A DNA stretch of 64,000 nt from Anaerofustis stercorihominis (GTDB lineage: Bacteria > Bacillota > Clostridia > Eubacteriales > Anaerofustaceae), in assembly GCA_015058295.1 (NCBI GenBank), contig SVCP01000002.1, positions 43,278-107,277 of the forward strand. Reading direction: 5' to 3'. Shown one piece after another: positions 1-7,452 of the stretch. Position numbers and translations under genes: made by a program. The first letter of the stretch is position 1. Each line of letters opens with the position of its first letter. The notes under the pieces are model-generated. The model saw only the letters and a program-made list of their open reading frames with translations, searched no databases and was not told the origin of the DNA.

Positions 1-82
1 GCCGCGACAAACGCGGCCACCGCAAAGGCTTCGCGGAAGCCTTTGCGGCAGGAAGAGCTCCGCTCTTCCGCCTGCGGCGTAC
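1..82. repeat. GC-rich hairpin array, truncated by the window edge
   Basis: This stretch is far more GC-rich than its surroundings and is built of consecutive short palindromes: one at 1-17, a long one at about 21-48 with a 4-base loop, one at 51-70, and a small GCCTGCGGC motif at the end. No gene is seen. It matches in style and in the CCTGCGG core the arrays at 7.5, 38.4 and 55.3 kb. Its left end lies outside the window. Confidence 0.6.
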
Positions 83-184
83 ATATACAGACAAAAACAA
101 CGCAGTCGTTACAAAACCGTTTGCAAAAAAAGGATTTTTACACATCTAAAATTGCTTTTAATCATAAGAATTAAGCAATAATAC

Positions 185-213
185 TTGACAAATACCCCTT
201 TGGTGTGTAAAAT
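185..213 (+). promoter_or_regulatory. rpmH promoter
   Basis: TTGACA at 185-190 and TAAAAT at 208-213 are separated by 17 bp, a near-consensus vegetative sigma promoter, about 40 bp before rpmH. One near-consensus DnaA box (TTTTACACA, 136-144) lies upstream, too little to call an origin. Confidence 0.8.
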
Positions 214-251
214 ACTTAGGCATATGTTTTAAGGAAAGGTGGGATTTTACA

Positions 252-386
252 ATGAAAAGAACATTCCAGCCCAATAACCATAAAAGAAAAAAGAATCACG
301 GATTCAGAGCAAGAATGGCATCTGCAGGTGGCAGAAAAGTGCTTTCAGCAAGAAGACGCAAAGGAAGAGCGAAACTTTCAGCGTAA
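252..386 (+). CDS. rpmH: 50S ribosomal protein L34
   Basis: A 44-residue basic protein starting MKRTFQPNN with the L34 signature of GFRARMA and a lysine/arginine-rich C-terminus. It is a small component of the large ribosomal subunit. The length is typical for the family. It is preceded by an AAGGTGG ribosome binding site and a strong promoter, and it begins the conserved series rpmH-rnpA-yidD-yidC-khpB, which in Firmicutes lies next to dnaA and oriC. dnaA would be expected just left of this window. Confidence 0.97.
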   Translation: MKRTFQPNNHKRKKNHGFRARMASAGGRKVLSARRRKGRAKLSA

Positions 387-532
387 TAGCCGTGATGATC
401 ACTTTATTGTTATTGAAAAAACAGGCAGGGTATCTGAGTGTATTTTAGGATGCTTTAACTATTGCATCGGTTAAAAATATCCGGATACCTTGTTTTGTAT
501 GCAAACGATGAATAACAGAAAGCTGACACAAA

Positions 533-877
533 ATGCAACTGAATTTTATTAAGAAAAACAGGGAGTTCCGTTACATATACAATCACGGAGAGTCCCTTGC
601 AAACAAGTATCTTGTATGCTATAAACACCCCAAAAGAGAAGAACATCCCCGCTTCGGTGTATCCATATCGGGCAAAGTAGGACATGCTGTCGTAAGGAAT
701 AAGATAAAACGACAGATTAAAGAAATTTTAAGAGAATTTTATGATGTTATCAGCGAAGATTATGATATTATATTCATAGTCCGCGTCAGATGCAATGAGG
801 CTGATTTTCAGCAGATAAGAAAAAGCACCTACGACATTCTCAAAAGGCAGAAGCTTATCGTGAGGAAACAGAGTTGA
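533..877 (+). CDS. rnpA: Ribonuclease P protein component
   Basis: A 114-residue protein that binds RNase P RNA and helps it remove 5' leaders from tRNA precursors. The family motif RN.(I)KR is seen in VVRNKIKRQIKE around residue 55, and the N-terminal LKK..EFR..Y pattern is present. The start at 533 has only a weak ribosome binding site, and an upstream ATG at 508 is in another frame. It overlaps the next gene by four bases, so the two are probably translationally coupled. The order rpmH-rnpA is the normal one. Confidence 0.95.
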   Translation: MQLNFIKKNREFRYIYNHGESLANKYLVCYKHPKREEHPRFGVSISGKVGHAVVRNKIKRQIKEILREFYDVISEDYDIIFIVRVRCNEADFQQIRKSTYDILKRQKLIVRKQS

Positions 878-1083
878 AAAAGATAGTACTGTTTTTAATA
901 TCTTTGTATCAGAAATACATTTCCCCGAATATGCGTCCTCATTGCCGGTATTATCCGACATGTTCGGAGTATGCCCGTCAGGCGTTCACAAAATATAACT
1001 TTTTCAAAGGACTTTATCTGTCAATAAAAAGGATATTGAAATGCAATCCTTTTTCCAACGGCGGATATGATCCTTTGCCATAA
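874..1083 (+). CDS. yidD: Membrane protein insertion efficiency factor YidD
   Basis: A 69-residue protein with the hallmark cysteine pattern HCRYYPTCSEYA and the C-terminal CNPFSNGGYDP motif. YidD is a small membrane-associated helper of YidC-dependent protein insertion. It starts with TTG at 874, inside the stop of rnpA, an arrangement common in this operon. The N-terminal amphipathic segment is expected to lie on the membrane surface. Confidence 0.95.
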   Translation: MKKIVLFLISLYQKYISPNMRPHCRYYPTCSEYARQAFTKYNFFKGLYLSIKRILKCNPFSNGGYDPLP

Positions 1084-1115
1084 ACAATCCCAAACTCACC
1101 GGAGGATATTATCAG

Positions 1116-1898
1116 ATGAATCAATTGTTCGGAAGTATTATGAGAGGGATCTACGATATGGTAGGCAATTACGGCCTTGCCATCGTGGTATTCACATTAC
1201 TTTCAAAACTTATCTTGCTTCCTCTGTCAATAAAACAGACGAAGACAACAAAACTCACATCAATGCTGCAGCCGAAGATCCAGGAGCTGCAGAAAAAGTA
1301 CGCACATGACCAGCAAAAGCAAAGCGAAGAACTCATGAAGCTGTATCAGAAATACAACTTCAATCCTATGAGCAGCTGTCTTCCGTTGCTTATTCAGTTC
1401 CCGATAATCATCGGTCTGTTCAATGTACTCAGACAGCCCACGGAATATGTATTCACACCGGAAGAATACGCGGCAATCAACCGGGCGTTCCTCTGGATCG
1501 AAGATCTTTCCGCTTCAGCTATCGAAGTTATAAAGGCTAACGGAGTAAGCATCGTAAGTGCTCTGGCTCTTATTCTCCCGCTCGTAAACTTCTTTGCAAT
1601 GATCCTTACACAGAAACAGACTTCTGCACAGACAGATATGTCTCAGGCAGGAAGCATGGGCGCATTCATGAAATTTATGCCGTATCTTATCGGATATTCT
1701 GCACTGTCATTTGCTCAGGGACTTTCTCTTTACTGGGCGCTTTCAACACTGCTCAGCATGGCTATCACAGCAGTACTGAACAACTTCCTCAATGTGGAAG
1801 TTGTTGAAGAAGTGAAAACTCCCGCAAAGAAATCGGCAACCAATTCTTCAGGCAGAAAATACAGCACGGACGGCAGCAAGAAAGGTGGCAACAGATAA
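1116..1898 (+). CDS. yidC: Membrane protein insertase YidC/Oxa1 family
   Basis: A 260-residue insertase that folds membrane proteins, alone or with SecYEG. A first hydrophobic segment lies at about residues 15-34, followed by a charged cytoplasmic hairpin (residues 40-80) and four more hydrophobic segments ending near residue 225. The tail is lysine-rich, as usual for ribosome binding. There is no N-terminal lipobox, unlike Bacillus SpoIIIJ, so it is probably a non-lipoprotein form. The groove position that is often arginine appears to be lysine (LLSKLILLPL). khpB starts on the very next base. Confidence 0.93.
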   Translation: MNQLFGSIMRGIYDMVGNYGLAIVVFTLLSKLILLPLSIKQTKTTKLTSMLQPKIQELQKKYAHDQQKQSEELMKLYQKYNFNPMSSCLPLLIQFPIIIGLFNVLRQPTEYVFTPEEYAAINRAFLWIEDLSASAIEVIKANGVSIVSALALILPLVNFFAMILTQKQTSAQTDMSQAGSMGAFMKFMPYLIGYSALSFAQGLSLYWALSTLLSMAITAVLNNFLNVEVVEEVKTPAKKSATNSSGRKYSTDGSKKGGNR

Positions 1899-2534
1899 AT
1901 GAGAACAGTAACAGCTAAAGGTAAGACCATCGACGAAGCTATCCAGAACGCTCTGGAAATGCTCAATACAACAAAAGATAAAGTTACTTTTAAGGTAATC
2001 GACCTTCCCTCTGCGGGATTTATGGGTGTTTTCGGCTCAAAACCTGCAAAAGTAGAAGTTTCTGTAAATGACGAAACAGATGACATTATCAGGGATTTCC
2101 TTACAGAAGTGTTTGAAAAGATGCAGATCAAAGCTGAATTCGAAATCAAATTCGACGAAGAAGAAGGCATGATCGTTGTTGACATCAAGAGCGAACAGAC
2201 AGGCGTCATCATCGGCAAAAGAGGCGCTACGCTTGATGCACTTCAGTATCTTGTAAGCCTTGTTGTAAATAAAGACAAGGAAGAATACACAAAGGTAACT
2301 CTCGATGTTGAAAACTACAGGGAAAAACGCAAACGTGCCCTTCAGGACCTTGCGGACAAGATCGCTCAGAACGTACAGAGAAAAAGAGGCCGTTATGCAC
2401 TTGAGCCGATGAATCCGTACGAAAGACGCATCATTCATGCTTCACTTCAGAATTACAAAAACATCATCACATATTCCGAAGGTGAAGAACCGAACAGACA
2501 TATCGTTATCGAATACAAAAGAGACAAAGTCTGA
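1899..2534 (+). CDS. khpB: RNA-binding protein KhpB/Jag (Jag-N, KH, R3H domains)
   Basis: A 211-residue protein with a Jag-N domain (residues 1-50, with the GFMGVFG motif), a KH domain with the IGKRGATL loop at about residue 105, and a C-terminal R3H domain (PYERRIIH near residue 170). In other Firmicutes it partners KhpA and binds many transcripts affecting cell division and envelope growth; the sequence shows only the domains. It directly abuts yidC, the standard neighbour (SpoIIIJ-associated). Confidence 0.94.
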   Translation: MRTVTAKGKTIDEAIQNALEMLNTTKDKVTFKVIDLPSAGFMGVFGSKPAKVEVSVNDETDDIIRDFLTEVFEKMQIKAEFEIKFDEEEGMIVVDIKSEQTGVIIGKRGATLDALQYLVSLVVNKDKEEYTKVTLDVENYREKRKRALQDLADKIAQNVQRKRGRYALEPMNPYERRIIHASLQNYKNIITYSEGEEPNRHIVIEYKRDKV

Positions 2535-2557
2535 GAATAAATACTTATTGAATCAAT

Positions 2558-2590
2558 AAAAGCGGCTGAACAGCCGCTTTTATTTTATGA
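2558..2590. terminator. Bidirectional terminator between khpB and the convergent gene
   Basis: A perfect stem AAAAGCGGCTG / CAGCCGCTTTT with a short loop has U-rich tails on both strands. It ends the rpmH-khpB operon and the facing gene at 2580, whose last codons overlap it. Confidence 0.88.
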
Positions 2591-3137
2591 TGTTAAGTAT
2601 GATTTTCAGTGAATCAATACTGAAATTTTCATTCAGGCGGAGATCTATGCAGTACTCTGTGAAATTGATCAGATCTGTCACCGCATTCGGATAAAGGCTA
2701 CCGAATTTACCGAGTATCTCCTCTTCGCCTGCAAGAATTGCAAGTCCGTCATCACGAAGCTCTGAAAGTACCATCACCCATCTGAACGAGTCCGAAAAGA
2801 TTATGATCATGTCGGAAGAAGCGAGTTTCGTATATTCCTCATAATCAAACGGGTGGGGTATCTCCCGTATTGAAAAGAATGTATTCCTGCCTGCCGGTTT
2901 AGGCTCCTCAAGAGCAGAATTGTATCCGTCGGAAAGAATATATACTCTTTCGTCAGGTGATATTATACCGGTCAGTGCCGCAAACTGTTCACGAAGCAGG
3001 AGCGTGTTGTCTGTGGGATAAATAAGCTGTTTTTTAAGCCCCTGTGCAAAGATGACATCTTCCATATTATACATTTTATCCGTTCCGAAAAGCTTTCCCA
3101 GCTGTTTTATCAGAAAGCTGTACATACTGTTATCCAT
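2580..3137 (-). CDS. Hypothetical protein, 185 aa, possibly soluble
   Basis: I do not recognise a family. The 185 residues have no signal peptide or membrane segment and read like a compact alpha/beta protein, with hydrophobic strands such as MIIIFSDSFRW near residue 110 and a C-terminal amphipathic helix. A good GGAGG site precedes the ATG at 3137. It is transcribed alone, convergent to khpB and divergent from the ABC operon at 3.3 kb, and shares the terminator at 2558. No functional assignment is justified. Confidence 0.7.
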   Translation of the reverse strand: MDNSMYSFLIKQLGKLFGTDKMYNMEDVIFAQGLKKQLIYPTDNTLLLREQFAALTGIISPDERVYILSDGYNSALEEPKPAGRNTFFSIREIPHPFDYEEYTKLASSDMIIIFSDSFRWVMVLSELRDDGLAILAGEEEILGKFGSLYPNAVTDLINFTEYCIDLRLNENFSIDSLKIILNIIK

Positions 3138-3224
3138 AAATCCTCCATAAGTGATCTCAATACAGATTATAACATTACGGATAAGGCAAAGGGAATCCGC
3201 AAATAAAAAAAATTAAATTTAGGG

Positions 3225-3253
3225 TTGACAGAATATTTCACCGGTGCTATAAT
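3225..3253 (+). promoter_or_regulatory. Consensus promoter of the Tyr-leader ABC operon
   Basis: TTGACA (3225-3230) and TATAAT (3248-3253) are both perfect consensus hexamers with a 17-bp spacer. Transcription should start near 3260, giving a leader of about 230 bases before the first structural gene. Such a strong promoter fits control after initiation, by attenuation. Confidence 0.92.
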
Positions 3254-3311
3254 AACCGCAATCGGAAGCATTTTCCGAATATTCAGAGAATTCATGAAAG
3301 GAGCAGTACAA

Positions 3312-3386
3312 ATGAAACGCAGATTTTTCTATTACTATTATTATTATTTTAGCCCTGCGGTGGAATGTTGTGCTGCAAATATCTGA
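3312..3386 (+). CDS. Aromatic leader peptide (24 aa, six consecutive Tyr codons)
   Basis: A small reading frame starts at ATG 3312, eight bases after an AAAGGAG ribosome binding site, and ends at TGA 3384-3386. It encodes MKRR, then FFYYYYYYF (3324-3350), then a short tail. Nine aromatic codons in a row, six of them Tyr, are typical of a ribosome-stalling leader that senses charged tRNA-Tyr and perhaps tRNA-Phe. It lies between a consensus promoter and an intrinsic terminator, ahead of an ABC importer operon. I infer that the peptide itself has no function beyond attenuation. Confidence 0.88.
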   Translation: MKRRFFYYYYYYFSPAVECCAANI

Positions 3387-3466
3387 TCATCGATTCTGTC
3401 AGTTCTTTGTAAAATAACATCCATCGTCTCGTTTGCGTATTGAACGGTACGGCGGATGTTTTTTTA
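3357..3466 (+). promoter_or_regulatory. Transcription attenuator: antiterminator versus terminator
   Basis: Terminator: 3416-3434 pairs with 3442-3460 (outer AACATCC/GGATGTT, inner helix with two mismatches) and is followed by TTTTTTT. Antiterminator: 3357-3369, inside the leader peptide frame, can pair with 3416-3427 (about 12 pairs, one bulge), consuming the terminator's 5' arm. A ribosome stalled on the Tyr run leaves 3357-3369 free, allowing read-through. One that reaches the stop codon at 3384 covers it, so the terminator forms. The pairings are read directly; the behaviour is inferred from classic trp/phe attenuators. Confidence 0.85.
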
Positions 3467-3493
3467 TTATAAAATATCGGAGGAATAATATTT

Positions 3494-4495
3494 ATGAAAA
3501 TGAAAAAAACTCTCGGCATTATCATGTCAGTCCTCATGGTAATGTGCTTATTCACAGGATGCGGCTCAGATGATTCTGAAACTATCAAGATTGGCATTAT
3601 GCAGTTCGGCGAATTCGACGCTTTGCAGAATGCACACAAAGGCTTCGTAGACGGCCTTGCAGAAGCAGGATATAAAGATGGCGAAAACATCACTATCAAC
3701 TACCTCTCAGCAGCAGCTGACACAGCAAACTGCCCGACAATCGCCGATACACTTATCAACGACGGAAGCGACCTTATCCTCGCTATCGCAACACCCAGCG
3801 TATCTGCACTCAAAGAAAAGACAACAACAATTCCTGTTCTCTTCACAGCAGTTACAGACCCGGTAGCAAGCGGAATCATCGCTGACAACAAAGTTCCCGG
3901 CGGAAATATTTCAGGTTCTTCAGACCTTAACCCGGTAAAAGAACAGATCGACCTTATCAAACAGATCATCCCCGATGCAAAGACAGTAGCTGTTATGTAC
4001 TGCTCAAGTGAATCAAACTCAGCAGCACAGTACGAACTTGCAAAGGCTGAAATCACAGCTCTCGGTATGACATGCGTACAGAAAACGATCGCTGACGTAT
4101 CAGAAATCAAATCTGCAGTAGAATCCCTCGCAGGAAAAGTTGATGCTGTATACATTCCTACAGACAACACTCTTGCAGACGCAATGACAACAGTTGCCGC
4201 AGCTGCCAACGAATCAAAACTCCCTGTAATCACAGGTGAACCGGGCATGGTTAAAAACGGCGGACTTGCAACATTCGGTATTGATTACTACTCACTCGGC
4301 AAACAGACAGCACAGATGGCAGTTGAAATCCTCACAGCAGAAGATCCTCTCGCTGCAGTTGCAAATATGCCGGTAGTATACCAGACAGATGCTGAAGACT
4401 GCGAAACAGCTGTAAATACAGACACAGCGGCAGCTATCGGTATCACAATTCCGCAGGAAGTTCTCGATATCGCTGTTACATACCCTGCAGAATAA
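3494..4495 (+). CDS. ABC transporter substrate-binding lipoprotein (TrpX-like, ABC_sub_bind family)
   Basis: A 333-residue lipoprotein with a signal peptide and lipobox LFTGC (cysteine near residue 23), then a two-lobed binding domain of the ABC_sub_bind type (IKIGIMQFGEFDALQNAHKG near the start, TAVTDPVASGI in the middle). Relatives in streptococci (TrpX) are linked to tryptophan uptake. The Tyr-rich leader here argues for tyrosine or a related aromatic compound as ligand, which is inference. The start at 3494 follows CGGAGGAATA. It is the first gene of a three-gene importer. Confidence 0.88.
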   Translation: MKMKKTLGIIMSVLMVMCLFTGCGSDDSETIKIGIMQFGEFDALQNAHKGFVDGLAEAGYKDGENITINYLSAAADTANCPTIADTLINDGSDLILAIATPSVSALKEKTTTIPVLFTAVTDPVASGIIADNKVPGGNISGSSDLNPVKEQIDLIKQIIPDAKTVAVMYCSSESNSAAQYELAKAEITALGMTCVQKTIADVSEIKSAVESLAGKVDAVYIPTDNTLADAMTTVAAAANESKLPVITGEPGMVKNGGLATFGIDYYSLGKQTAQMAVEILTAEDPLAAVANMPVVYQTDAEDCETAVNTDTAAAIGITIPQEVLDIAVTYPAE

Positions 4496-4536
4496 TAAAG
4501 AAACCTTATAAAAAAATAAACAAATACCTCAGAAGT

Positions 4537-4560
4537 CAGAGTGCCGCAAACGGCACTCTG
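4537..4560 (+). other. Intercistronic hairpin between binding protein and permease
   Basis: A perfect 10-bp stem CAGAGTGCCG / CGGCACTCTG with loop CAAA lies in the 149-base gap. The tail is not a clean U-run (ATTTGCGG), so partial termination or 3'-end protection of the binding-protein message is more likely than full termination. This would give more binding protein than permease. Confidence 0.7.
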
Positions 4561-4644
4561 ATTTGCGGACAGAGATATCCGTACTTGAAATTCAACTGTT
4601 TTTAAGATAAAATACAACAAAATGACATTCGGAGATAAAGCACT

Positions 4645-5562
4645 ATGATCAAACTTGTAACTATTCAGAGCGGGATCGCTCAGGGGCTGTTGTGGGCTGT
4701 CCTGACGATAGGCGTATACATAACCTACCGTGTCCTCGACTTTGCGGACCTGACAATCGAAGGAACATTCCCTCTCGGAGCGGCAGTAACCGTTGTTCTC
4801 ATTAATGCGGGAGTAAATCCTTTCCTTGCAACACTCATTGCCATGGCTGCAGGCGTTGTCGCAGGACTTTCAACAGGGATCCTCAACACTGTACTCAAAA
4901 TCCCTGCGATCCTTTCGGGTATTCTTACCATGATCGCTCTGTATTCCGTAAACATACGAATAATGAGCGACAAGGCAACCGTCGCCATTGCCGGAAATTC
5001 CATCAAGAAGATCGTTGCTGCTTTATTCCCTGCAGGAACAGTATCCAACACTCTTTCCACCGTAACGGGAGTTATCGTATGCGCGTTGCTTATCATATTC
5101 CTTTACATATTCTTCGGAACAGAGATCGGATGCGCAATAAGAGCAACAGGCAATAACCCTAAAATGTCCCGTTCAGTAGGCATCAACACAGACCTTATGA
5201 CAATCATTGGTCTTATGCTTTCAAATGCCATCGTAGCTCTTTCGGGAAGCCTTATTGCACAGTTCGACTATGGTTCAGCACTTGTAAATATGGGTCAGGG
5301 AACTATCGTAATAGGTCTTGCTTCCGTAATCATAGGTGAAGTAATTCTTATTCACAAAGAACATAACTTTGCGTACAGACTGTTCTCCGTAGTGTTCGGT
5401 GCTATACTTTACAGAACGATAATTGCGTGCGTTCTTACTATCAGCGGATTCAAAGCTACTGACATCAAGATCATCACGGCAATAATCGTTGCCATTGCAC
5501 TTTCTGTACCTGTATTCAAAGAAAAAGCAGCTCTCACAAAGAAAAGAAAATCAGCAAAATAA
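4645..5562 (+). CDS. ABC transporter permease (branched-chain-type fold, TrpY-like)
   Basis: A 305-residue integral membrane protein with about eight to nine hydrophobic segments, of the BPD_transp_2/LivH-like class that pairs with ABC_sub_bind proteins. The segment with GCAIRATGNNPKMSRSVG (about residues 160-178) is the cytoplasmic loop that contacts the ATPase. It should form the channel for the ligand captured by the lipoprotein at 3494. It is 13 bases ahead of the ATPase gene. Both lie behind the attenuator unless an unseen internal promoter exists. Confidence 0.9.
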   Translation: MIKLVTIQSGIAQGLLWAVLTIGVYITYRVLDFADLTIEGTFPLGAAVTVVLINAGVNPFLATLIAMAAGVVAGLSTGILNTVLKIPAILSGILTMIALYSVNIRIMSDKATVAIAGNSIKKIVAALFPAGTVSNTLSTVTGVIVCALLIIFLYIFFGTEIGCAIRATGNNPKMSRSVGINTDLMTIIGLMLSNAIVALSGSLIAQFDYGSALVNMGQGTIVIGLASVIIGEVILIHKEHNFAYRLFSVVFGAILYRTIIACVLTISGFKATDIKIITAIIVAIALSVPVFKEKAALTKKRKSAK

Positions 5563-5574
5563 GGAGGAAATAAA

Positions 5575-6369
5575 ATGCTTGAAATAAAAAACATGAACAA
5601 GTCATTCAATGTAGGCACAGTAAATGAAAAGCAAGTTATTTCCGACTTGTCAATTACCGTAAATGACGGCGATTTCATTACGATAATCGGTTCAAACGGC
5701 GCAGGCAAATCCACACTTCTCAACCTCATCGCAGGAACATATATGCCGGACAGCGGAAGTATGGCACTTGACGGAGAAGACATCACATATCATTCCGAAA
5801 TCAAAAAAGCGAGATATATCGGCCGTGTATTTCAGGATCCGATGATGGGTACTGCGGCGGATATGTGGATCGAAGAAAACCTTGCCCTTGCATACAGAAG
5901 AACAAAGACCCGTGGGATCAAATGGGGAATGTCCAACAAAGAAAGAGAAATATACAGAAAACAGCTCTCAAGACTCGGCCTGGGCCTTGAAAACAGTCTC
6001 AACAAAAAGATGGGTCTTCTCTCCGGCGGACAGCGTCAGGCCGTAACACTCCTTATGGCGACGCTTCAGAAACCGAAAGTGCTCCTTTTAGATGAACACA
6101 CAGCGGCACTTGACCCGAAGACAGCGGCAATCGTTCTTGAGCTTACGAAACAGATCATAGAAGAAGACAATCTCACAGCTCTTATGGTAACGCACAATAT
6201 GCAGAATGCCATCGACATCGGAAATCGTCTTATAATGATGCACAACGGAAAAATAATTATGGACATCAGCGGAGAAGATAAGAAAAAACTTACGGTTGAA
6301 ATGCTTCTGCGCAAGTTCTCCGAAGTAAGCGGTGAAGAGTTTGCAAACGACAGAGCTTTATTATCTTAA
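5575..6369 (+). CDS. ABC transporter ATP-binding protein (TrpZ-like)
   Basis: A 264-residue ATPase with Walker A GSNGAGKST near residue 40, signature LSGGQRQ near 144 and Walker B VLLLDEH near 165, then the switch histidine in MVTHNM. It energises the importer formed with the two preceding genes. AAGGAGG precedes the start. The operon ends in the terminator at 6382. Gene order binding protein-permease-ATPase is the same as in streptococcal trpXYZ, to which I compare it by architecture only. Confidence 0.92.
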   Translation: MLEIKNMNKSFNVGTVNEKQVISDLSITVNDGDFITIIGSNGAGKSTLLNLIAGTYMPDSGSMALDGEDITYHSEIKKARYIGRVFQDPMMGTAADMWIEENLALAYRRTKTRGIKWGMSNKEREIYRKQLSRLGLGLENSLNKKMGLLSGGQRQAVTLLMATLQKPKVLLLDEHTAALDPKTAAIVLELTKQIIEEDNLTALMVTHNMQNAIDIGNRLIMMHNGKIIMDISGEDKKKLTVEMLLRKFSEVSGEEFANDRALLS

Positions 6370-6381
6370 AAATATTCGCCT

Positions 6382-6418
6382 CAAACCGTCAAAAGTTTTT
6401 TGACGGTTTGTTTTTTAT
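6382..6418 (+). terminator. Terminator of the Tyr-leader ABC operon
   Basis: Stem CAAACCGTCAAAA / TTTTGACGGTTTG followed by TTTTTT. The ACCGTCAAAA/TTTTGACGGT stem recurs as the proA terminator at 52062. Confidence 0.9.
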
Positions 6419-6423
6419 TCGCA

Positions 6424-6582
6424 GGTTGTTCGAAAAGGCCAAAGGCAAGGCATAATTTTTATGCGGAAAAGCGTGGTTTACTACCTGTAAATGAGCTTTT
6501 CCGCATGAAAATTTAACACAGCAAGGCAAATCTCCACAAAAATCAAATCAAAGATTTGCCGGTTTGGGCTTTTTCGACAAGC
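6424..6582. repeat. Cloverleaf-like palindromic element (MITE-like candidate)
   Basis: About 160 bases without a gene form three nested stems. Imperfect outer arms of 17 bases lie at 6424-6440 and 6566-6582 (TCGAAAAGGCC against GGGCTTTTTCGA). Inside are a 19-bp stem with one mismatch (6454-6472 with 6495-6513) and a perfect 9-bp stem (6525-6533 with 6552-6560). AGCAAGGCA/GGCAAGGCA is repeated beside the inner stems. This layout suits a small non-autonomous mobile element or a structured RNA. Only one copy is in the window. Confidence 0.55.
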
Positions 6583-6610
6583 TGAGGCGAAGAAAATCTT
6601 CGCCTTTTTA
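6583..6610. terminator. Hairpin after the MerR-type gene
   Basis: AGGCGAAG / CTTCGCCT stem with loop AAAAT lies directly after the stop of the leftward gene. The U-run (TTTTTATTATTTT) is on the + strand, so as a classical terminator it works rightward. For the leftward gene it would act only as a 3'-end hairpin. Confidence 0.5.
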
Positions 6611-7339
6611 TTATTTTCCGCAATATATTTCAATAGCTTTTTTCACAAATTCAGCAGTGCCTTCCCCACCAGCTTTGTCTATGTTATTTTTAAATCTTTC
6701 GTCCATAACATACATCTGTCCGAGTCCGTAAAGTATTTCGTCTGTACAGGTATAGAAGTTGTCGGTGATGTGTTTCTGAAGTTTCATAACGCCGTTTCTG
6801 ACTTCTTCGCTGTCGGCGCCTTTGTCGCGCAGCTGTCCGATCTCTGAAAGGATGTTCATGAGTTGTTCGCCGGCGTTATTGAAATAATCTGCATTTTTTT
6901 CTTTTGTTTTCTGTTCGTATTCGCTGTATGCAGCTGTATTTCCCCATTTTTCTTTCGCTTCGGCTTTGTATTTTTCCATTTCTGTGTTATCGAATGCATC
7001 AAATGTCATATCTGTAATCACTCCTTCTTTTATCTCACGGGCAAAGGTTATAAGTTTTCCGATCCTTTCATACTGAAGTTCCAGAAGGGCTATCTGTTGC
7101 TCAAGTGCCCTGTCTCTGTCATAACCGGGACTGTCAAGTATCTGTTTTATTTCCTTCAGAGAAAACTTCAGTTCACGAAATAAAAGTATACTCTGCAGTC
7201 TTTCAACAGCCGCATCATCATACAGTCTGTACCCCGCCTGTGTTATAACAGAAGGTTTCAATAATCCGATGGCATCATAATGATGCAGTGTCCTTACGCT
7301 TATACCTGCAAGTCTGCTTACTTCGTTTACTGTTTTCAT
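6611..7339 (-). CDS. MerR family transcriptional regulator with TipAS domain
   Basis: A 242-residue regulator. Residues 1-70 are a MerR winged helix (VNEVSRLAGISVRTLHHYD, then GLLKPS and GYRLY), followed by a coiled-coil dimer helix. Residues from about 120 carry a TipAS-like alpha-helical ligand domain (W near 131, YFNNAGEQ, and FYTCTDEILYGLGQMYV). Relatives such as TipA and Mta sense drugs by binding them in this domain. The promoter has the 19-bp spacer typical of MerR targets, so autoregulation is likely. No obvious separate target gene is adjacent. Confidence 0.9.
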   Translation of the reverse strand: MKTVNEVSRLAGISVRTLHHYDAIGLLKPSVITQAGYRLYDDAAVERLQSILLFRELKFSLKEIKQILDSPGYDRDRALEQQIALLELQYERIGKLITFAREIKEGVITDMTFDAFDNTEMEKYKAEAKEKWGNTAAYSEYEQKTKEKNADYFNNAGEQLMNILSEIGQLRDKGADSEEVRNGVMKLQKHITDNFYTCTDEILYGLGQMYVMDERFKNNIDKAGGEGTAEFVKKAIEIYCGK

Positions 7340-7359
7340 ATTTTTCCCCCCGCATTTAT

Positions 7360-7390
7360 ATAATAAACTATTACGTTAAGTCAGAGTCAA
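7360..7390 (-). promoter_or_regulatory. MerR-type promoter with 19-bp spacer
   Basis: On the minus strand TTGACT (7390-7385) and TATTAT (7365-7360) are separated by 19 bp, too long for unassisted polymerase and the hallmark of promoters untwisted by MerR proteins. The spacer contains TTAACGTAA, a partial dyad that could be the operator. Confidence 0.7.
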
Positions 7391-7452
7391 GGATATTTTA
7401 TCATTTCTCCGAAAATATTTACAGATTTTTCTGCTATAGTTTACACATTTCA

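Noticed and set aside
1..251. oriC at the left edge
   Set aside because: Only one near-consensus DnaA box is present and no cluster or AT-rich unwinding element is evident; the origin may lie further left.
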